This document shows, piece by piece, positions 3,840 through 6,869 of a stretch of 6,869 nucleotides of DNA; the first letter of the stretch is position 1, and each line of letters begins with the position of its first letter. The notes beneath the pieces are model-generated. The model made no database searches. It was given only the letters and a program-made list of their open reading frames with translations, and was not told the origin of the DNA. The DNA lies in the NCBI GenBank assembly GCA_018610025.1, contig JAHENW010000166.1:1-6869 (forward strand), written 5' to 3'. Source of the stretch: Thermoplasmatota archaeon (GTDB taxonomy: Archaea; Thermoplasmatota; Thermoplasmata; Halarchaeoplasmatales; Halarchaeoplasmataceae). The position numbers were made by a program, and so were the translations under genes.

Positions 3840-5867
3840 CTAAGGCCTTAAGTCTATCGGTTTACTGGTCTGGGTGGCATCGAGAAAGGCATCGAACGTG
3901 GCAGGGCCATCCCACACTCTCTTGTCGTCCATATCGGCACGTAACTCCCTTTCAAAGTCGGTAAATGTCGATACGTCACTGAGACTCTGGCCATGCCAGA
4001 TGGCCTCTTTGGCCGTCACTGGCCTGTTGGTCCTAATATCGATGGCATCACTCACACGTTCGATTTCCTCCCTCAGTCGGCCATCGAGATCTGCCTCTTT
4101 GAATCCCCTGGTCTTTGTTTTTACTTTGTCACCCATATCCACCTCGTACACACCGGCACCCACCACGAAGGCCTTGCCTTGATAGTCATAATCCCACATT
4201 CCTAACTGTTCTCGATAGGGTACACTGTCATCTGGTACGAGATCTGCCGCAAAACCAGATTTCTCAAATGGCTCACGTTCGACCATGATACTGTCGGTGG
4301 CCAGCATGATGGTGTTATCCTCAAGGCCGTACTCAAGGATACGAGAATGTAACTCATGCCTGGTCATCCCAGTGATGTAACTGGCTAAGAACGGATTAAA
4401 CCAGGCCCCTGCCTCAAGTTTCTCGATAATGCCACCATCGAAGATCTCACGCAGATCTGGTGGTATCTGTTGGTCTGTTACGAAAGTCTCATACTCTTCA
4501 AGTATGTACTCTTTCTGGTCATTAGGTCTGCGTTTTGGTGTGGTCTGGCACATCTTCCCATACATCGAATTTAGTACAATCTTCAAGAATAATTCAAGTT
4601 TATCTCTGCCATCTGCGGCATACGTCTTACGTTCGTGGTATTTCTGTGGGATGAAATCAAAGGGAAAGTCAGCATGCTGGCTATCGGTGGCCAGTACTGC
4701 AGAGTGAATATAATAGTCATCGAGATAGTCATACTCATGTGCCAGTTCAAATATCGGTTTGATAGTCGTGATTTCCTGCCGGGTGAGTGCAGGGTACTTG
4801 AGTTTTCCACCCTGTCGTACCCTTTTCTCATCATTCATCTTCACCGCAAATGGTTGAATAGGCCTGGTGCTGTCGGTGGTGACTGTGGCATTCACAAAAC
4901 CATATTCTGCCTCACGTATCTGGTCGATAGTGGCATCCTCTGCCACGTACCAGGTGAGAGTCTTAGGGTCTGGTAGGTTTGAAAGGACATACGGATAGGC
5001 ACTGTTGATATCTGGTCCTGCCACCTCACCCACATCACCACGTTTCAGTATCTCAAAACGACCACCACGATAGGCATCCCAGGCCATCGGATATACCTCT
5101 TTGGGGCCTAAGCCTGGTTTCTGACCTAACTCACTATTGAGATAGGATTCTGCCAGATAGCCTGTACTGTATGGCCGGCCCATAGGAATATCAAGCGATT
5201 CTCCTACACGTGTGGCCTCTCGCCACAGATCTCTGGTGATGATAGCATCCTCTTTGGCATATTTGCGGATATCTTGATAGTTCTCTTCGATATACTCCCA
5301 GGCCTGGCTGGCAGACCACGACTCACCTGAGCCAAACCGTGAGGCATCGATGAGATCTGTACGTTTCTCTTGGTCTGGCAGCCATTCCTGTACGGCAGAC
5401 TCAAGTGTACCATAGAAGAACTGTGCAATATCATAGTGTACGTATGAATGATTGTTTGGGTCTTTGATTTCCAAGAACTTGGCAGGGATATACGAGATCT
5501 GATAGTCATCCTCTGTTTCAACATTCCCAGTGAGTGCCAGACTCCCTAACTCATCACGATTTAGGACTGTGGAAACTATCACATCGGCATCAAAAGAGAG
5601 ATTATACCAGACATTGATAGCAGATCTGGCCTCGTGGTGAGTCACCACATCCCAGATGGCCTGTGCATCGAGAATCTTGGGGCCATTCCCAGGGTACACT
5701 TGAGCGGTATCATCATGCCAGGCCACCGAAAGTAAGAATGGCTCACCATCATGAGTCTCCGTATCAAATGCGTTTATATGTGTATCATCGGCCCATTTGG
5801 GCGTGTGCGGTGGCCCAAAGGCACGAGATAGGTCTATCTCATCGACGGGTGTATCCGACTTGGCCAT
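3840..5867 (-). CDS. polB: Protein-primed family-B DNA polymerase, 675 aa
   Basis: Copies linear viral DNA, starting from a terminal protein instead of an RNA primer. The exonuclease domain has ExoI FDTE (Asp35, Glu37), ExoII N-L-S-F-D (Asn89, Asp93) and ExoIII Y-A-K-E-D (Tyr203, Asp207), so proofreading should be intact. YRGGRFE at 266-272 is the YxGG motif linking the two domains. Polymerase motif A is DINSAYP (Asp286), motif B is K429-I-V-L-N-S-M-Y-G and motif C is ATDS (Asp525), with KTKTRGF at 583-589 as the KxY/thumb-side motif. The long stretches between A and B (about 295-425) and between B and C (about 440-515) are where the TPR1 and TPR2 insertions of this class lie. The chain is complete, somewhat longer than the phi29 enzyme, and acidic as in halophiles. 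It starts 7 nt after the upstream stop with no strong ribosome binding site, so translational coupling is likely. A terminal-protein gene is expected nearby. Confidence 0.95.
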   Translation of the reverse strand: MAKSDTPVDEIDLSRAFGPPHTPKWADDTHINAFDTETHDGEPFLLSVAWHDDTAQVYPGNGPKILDAQAIWDVVTHHEARSAINVWYNLSFDADVIVSTVLNRDELGSLALTGNVETEDDYQISYIPAKFLEIKDPNNHSYVHYDIAQFFYGTLESAVQEWLPDQEKRTDLIDASRFGSGESWSASQAWEYIEENYQDIRKYAKEDAIITRDLWREATRVGESLDIPMGRPYSTGYLAESYLNSELGQKPGLGPKEVYPMAWDAYRGGRFEILKRGDVGEVAGPDINSAYPYVLSNLPDPKTLTWYVAEDATIDQIREAEYGFVNATVTTDSTRPIQPFAVKMNDEKRVRQGGKLKYPALTRQEITTIKPIFELAHEYDYLDDYYIHSAVLATDSQHADFPFDFIPQKYHERKTYAADGRDKLELFLKIVLNSMYGKMCQTTPKRRPNDQKEYILEEYETFVTDQQIPPDLREIFDGGIIEKLEAGAWFNPFLASYITGMTRHELHSRILEYGLEDNTIMLATDSIMVEREPFEKSGFAADLVPDDSVPYREQLGMWDYDYQGKAFVVGAGVYEVDMGDKVKTKTRGFKEADLDGRLREEIERVSDAIDIRTNRPVTAKEAIWHGQSLSDVSTFTDFERELRADMDDKRVWDGPATFDAFLDATQTSKPIDLRP
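3841..3850. other. Ten-base palindrome at the polymerase stop
   Basis: TAAGGCCTTA is a perfect 10-bp palindrome covering the last two codons and part of the stop of the polymerase gene. It precedes the T-rich region and could contribute to 3' end formation. A chance occurrence is quite possible. Confidence 0.3.
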
Positions 5868-5874
5868 CCTGGGT

Positions 5875-6039
5875 TTAGCCTAAGATCTCATCACCACACT
5901 CACCACACACGTACCTGGGTATAGGCCTCCGTGATGTGAAACACCCACGACTGCGTGGGATTGTTATCTCACGAAGCCACTGTATGGTTTCTGCCTCACA
6001 CTCGAAACACCTGGCTTTTCTGCGTGGGTTTAGTTTCAT
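5875..6039 (-). CDS. Cysteine-pair (zinc-ribbon-like) miniprotein, 54 aa
   Basis: CFEC (Cys11, Cys14) and CGEC (Cys45, Cys48) are spaced like the two knuckles of a zinc ribbon, with a lone Cys33 between them. The protein is strongly basic outside the knuckles (many Arg in 6-10 and 29-42). It may therefore bind nucleic acid, unlike the acidic proteins around it. The ATG at 6037-6039 overlaps the upstream TGA (6036-6038) as ATGA, and the stop is 7 nt before the polymerase ATG. It is therefore in the replication operon and may assist DNA synthesis or its control, which is inferred from position. It is shorter than usual gene-calling limits. Confidence 0.78.
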   Translation of the reverse strand: MKLNPRRKARCFECEAETIQWLREITIPRSRGCFTSRRPIPRYVCGECGDEILG

Positions 6040-6191
6040 TCTCTGCCTAACACATCATCACGTAATTCAAGTATCATATCGTGCCACTGGTTATAGTGAT
6101 ACTCACACGGTACCACGATAGCAGTACAGTCATCACAGACTGCACGTTCTGCCACGTGTGTCTGTGTCATCCTTACGGCCTTACGAAGCAT
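6036..6191 (-). CDS. Small Cys/His protein, candidate zinc finger, 51 aa
   Basis: Residues 19-37 contain C-x2-C-x6-C-x2-H plus a further His (Cys19, Cys22, Cys29, His32, His37), a plausible single zinc site. The rest is short and helical-looking and ends in acidic residues. I prefer ATG 6191. It has GAGGTG about 10 nt upstream and overlaps the end of the 126-aa gene by 11 nt. An internal ATG at 6170 would give 44 aa and start 10 nt after that gene's stop. A reading frame extending to 6236 is unlikely because the extra residues only shadow the neighbour. The stop overlaps the next gene by 4 nt. Function is unknown. Context suggests a helper or regulator in the replication operon. Confidence 0.65.
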   Translation of the reverse strand: MLRKAVRMTQTHVAERAVCDDCTAIVVPCEYHYNQWHDMILELRDDVLGRE

Positions 6192-6561
6192 ACTTTTTCC
6201 ACACCTCTTTCCGTTCCTGGTCTGTCTCTGCCTCACTCAGTTCATCGAGTAAGTCCTTCGTTTTTTCACGTGCCTCTGCCTCACCCACACCACTGGCACG
6301 CATCACGCTTTTCACCATATTAGATCTGCGTCGTTGGGACCACTGTTGCCCCACGATACCGGCAGGCCTCTCCATGGTTTTGCCACCTTCTTCGACGGTC
6401 TTCGTGGGGATGTACTCACCCTCATCATATCCCTTGGCCTTGGGGCCGGCCACCCACTGGCCAGCACTATTACGTTTGGCATATTGGCTCTTCGATTTCA
6501 TCACACGATAGTGTGGTACACCTTTCGTACTCTCATCGGATAGGTCGATGGCCCCAGGCAT
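6181..6561 (-). CDS. Basic protein, 126 aa, unknown; weak terminal-protein candidate
   Basis: An N-terminal half rich in Ser, Thr, Tyr, Gly and Lys (residues 1-75) looks flexible. It is followed by a basic patch (Gln-Arg-Arg-Arg at about 75-79) and a charged helical C-terminus (about 88-126, Glu/Lys-rich). It is far more basic than most proteins here, pointing to nucleic-acid contact. It starts 2 nt after the stop of the 71-aa gene with no clear ribosome binding site, so it depends on coupling. In protein-primed viruses the terminal protein, which supplies a Ser/Thr/Tyr hydroxyl for the first nucleotide, is often encoded just upstream of the polymerase. This is the largest unassigned gene in that position, but it is shorter than known terminal proteins and no family signature is visible. 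Confidence 0.7.
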   Translation of the reverse strand: MPGAIDLSDESTKGVPHYRVMKSKSQYAKRNSAGQWVAGPKAKGYDEGEYIPTKTVEEGGKTMERPAGIVGQQWSQRRRSNMVKSVMRASGVGEAEAREKTKDLLDELSEAETDQERKEVWKKYAS

Positions 6562-6563
6562 GG

Positions 6564-6779
6564 CTACATATCAGTGTAGTGTATCGTGTAAATACTCCCT
6601 TCCTCGTGTACGACTCTGAGACTCCCTACCTGTTGCATGGCCTGTAAGATCTCTGGGTCTGGGTCTGGCCAGTCCACAGTGACGCTATAGGTTTCTTGTA
6701 AGATCTCTGCCTCGTTCTTGATGAGGAAGTTCCTCACCATCTTCGGCCTATCGAGATCTTTGGGTTTCTGTCGTATCAT
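6564..6779 (-). CDS. Small soluble protein, 71 aa, unknown function
   Basis: A basic N-terminal part (residues 1-22, many Lys and Arg) leads into an acidic alpha/beta-looking region (about 23-71). That region includes a Trp-Pro-Asp-Pro-Asp-Pro loop near 37-42 and an end rich in beta-branched and His/Tyr residues. There is no membrane segment. The ATG at 6777-6779 has GGGAGAT about 4 nt before it. A longer frame running to 6857 lacks such a site and overlaps the membrane-protein gene upstream. It belongs to the replication operon by spacing. I do not recognise it. Confidence 0.7.
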   Translation of the reverse strand: MIRQKPKDLDRPKMVRNFLIKNEAEILQETYSVTVDWPDPDPEILQAMQQVGSLRVVHEEGSIYTIHYTDM

Positions 6780-6781
6780 GG

Positions 6782-6869
6782 TTATCTCCCTGGTGCTGGT
6801 CCGATAAAAGTGTAATAGTAAACTAACATGATGAAGGCTATCCCCCAAATGGTCCAAAAGAACACATGT
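6782..6869 (-). CDS. Small membrane protein, C-terminal part only (runs off right edge)
   Basis: On the minus strand the frame entering from the right edge encodes about 28 residues: an aromatic-rich hydrophobic helix (Phe, Trp, Ile, Leu, Tyr) followed by Gly-Pro-Ala-Pro-Gly-Arg and TAA at 6782-6784. The stop lies just before the next gene's ATG. Codon-frame fit, the clear membrane helix and the tight spacing favour this frame over the overlapping one. A GTG near the edge (6863-6865) could be a start, but the gene more likely begins beyond the window. Confidence 0.55.
   Translation of the reverse strand, partial: HVFFWTIWGIAFIMLVYYYTFIGPAPGR

Noticed and set aside
4583..4834. 83-aa minus-strand frame inside the polymerase gene
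   Set aside because: Out-of-frame shadow within a polymerase whose conserved motifs are all in one frame.
6158..6511. Plus-strand frames of 117 and 80 aa opposite the 126-aa gene
   Set aside because: Antisense shadows with no ribosome binding site. The leftward genes here form a continuous coupled series.
1..6869. tRNA or rRNA genes, insertion sequences and inverted terminal repeats
   Set aside because: I saw no cloverleaf with a T-loop consensus, no transposase-like protein, and no match between the window ends. The genome termini must lie outside.

Overview
The window looks like part of a small, densely packed virus (or integrated provirus) of a halophilic archaeon. The best fit is the spindle-shaped, His1-like group. 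Three things support this. First, there is a leftward family-B DNA polymerase of the protein-primed type (3840-5867). Second, two tandem genes (684-1166 and 1209-1445) encode short proteins with two hydrophobic helices, the architecture of spindle-virus capsid proteins. Third, signals and composition are archaeal: TATA/BRE-like promoter sequence, GGAGGTGA-type ribosome binding sites, strongly acidic soluble proteins and N-glycosylation sequons on an exposed domain. Base composition is near 50% GC by eye, lower than most haloarchaeal chromosomes. No database search was possible, so the virus assignment is inferred from motifs and gene order.

Layout. Block 1 (1-1445, leftward) is a structural/membrane module. 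In transcription order it holds a 78-aa capsid-like protein, its 160-aa paralogue with a glycosylation-rich insert, two 88-aa multi-pass membrane proteins, and the start of a secreted protein that runs off the left edge. Its promoter lies in the divergent region 1446-1562. Block 2 (1563-3621, rightward) holds a tail-anchored membrane protein, an acidic soluble protein, a P-loop ATPase with a C-terminal helix-turn-helix, a small membrane protein and a 43-aa zinc ribbon. All five genes are linked by 4-8 nt stop/start overlaps. Block 3 (6869-3840, leftward) holds the end of a small membrane protein, two unknown proteins of 71 and 126 aa, two tiny cysteine-rich proteins and the polymerase. Its promoter is outside the window. 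Blocks 2 and 3 converge on a 218-bp intergenic stretch (3622-3839) with GC-rich repeats, a hairpin, A/T tracts and an isolated TATA-like element.

Inferred division of labour: block 3 replicates the genome, block 1 builds the particle envelope, and the block 2 ATPase handles DNA (packaging, partition or replication). The most notable observations are the paired capsid-like proteins differing by a sequon-rich insert, a strong excess of the hexamer AGATCT, four tiny cysteine-pair proteins, and structured intergenic and start-codon elements.
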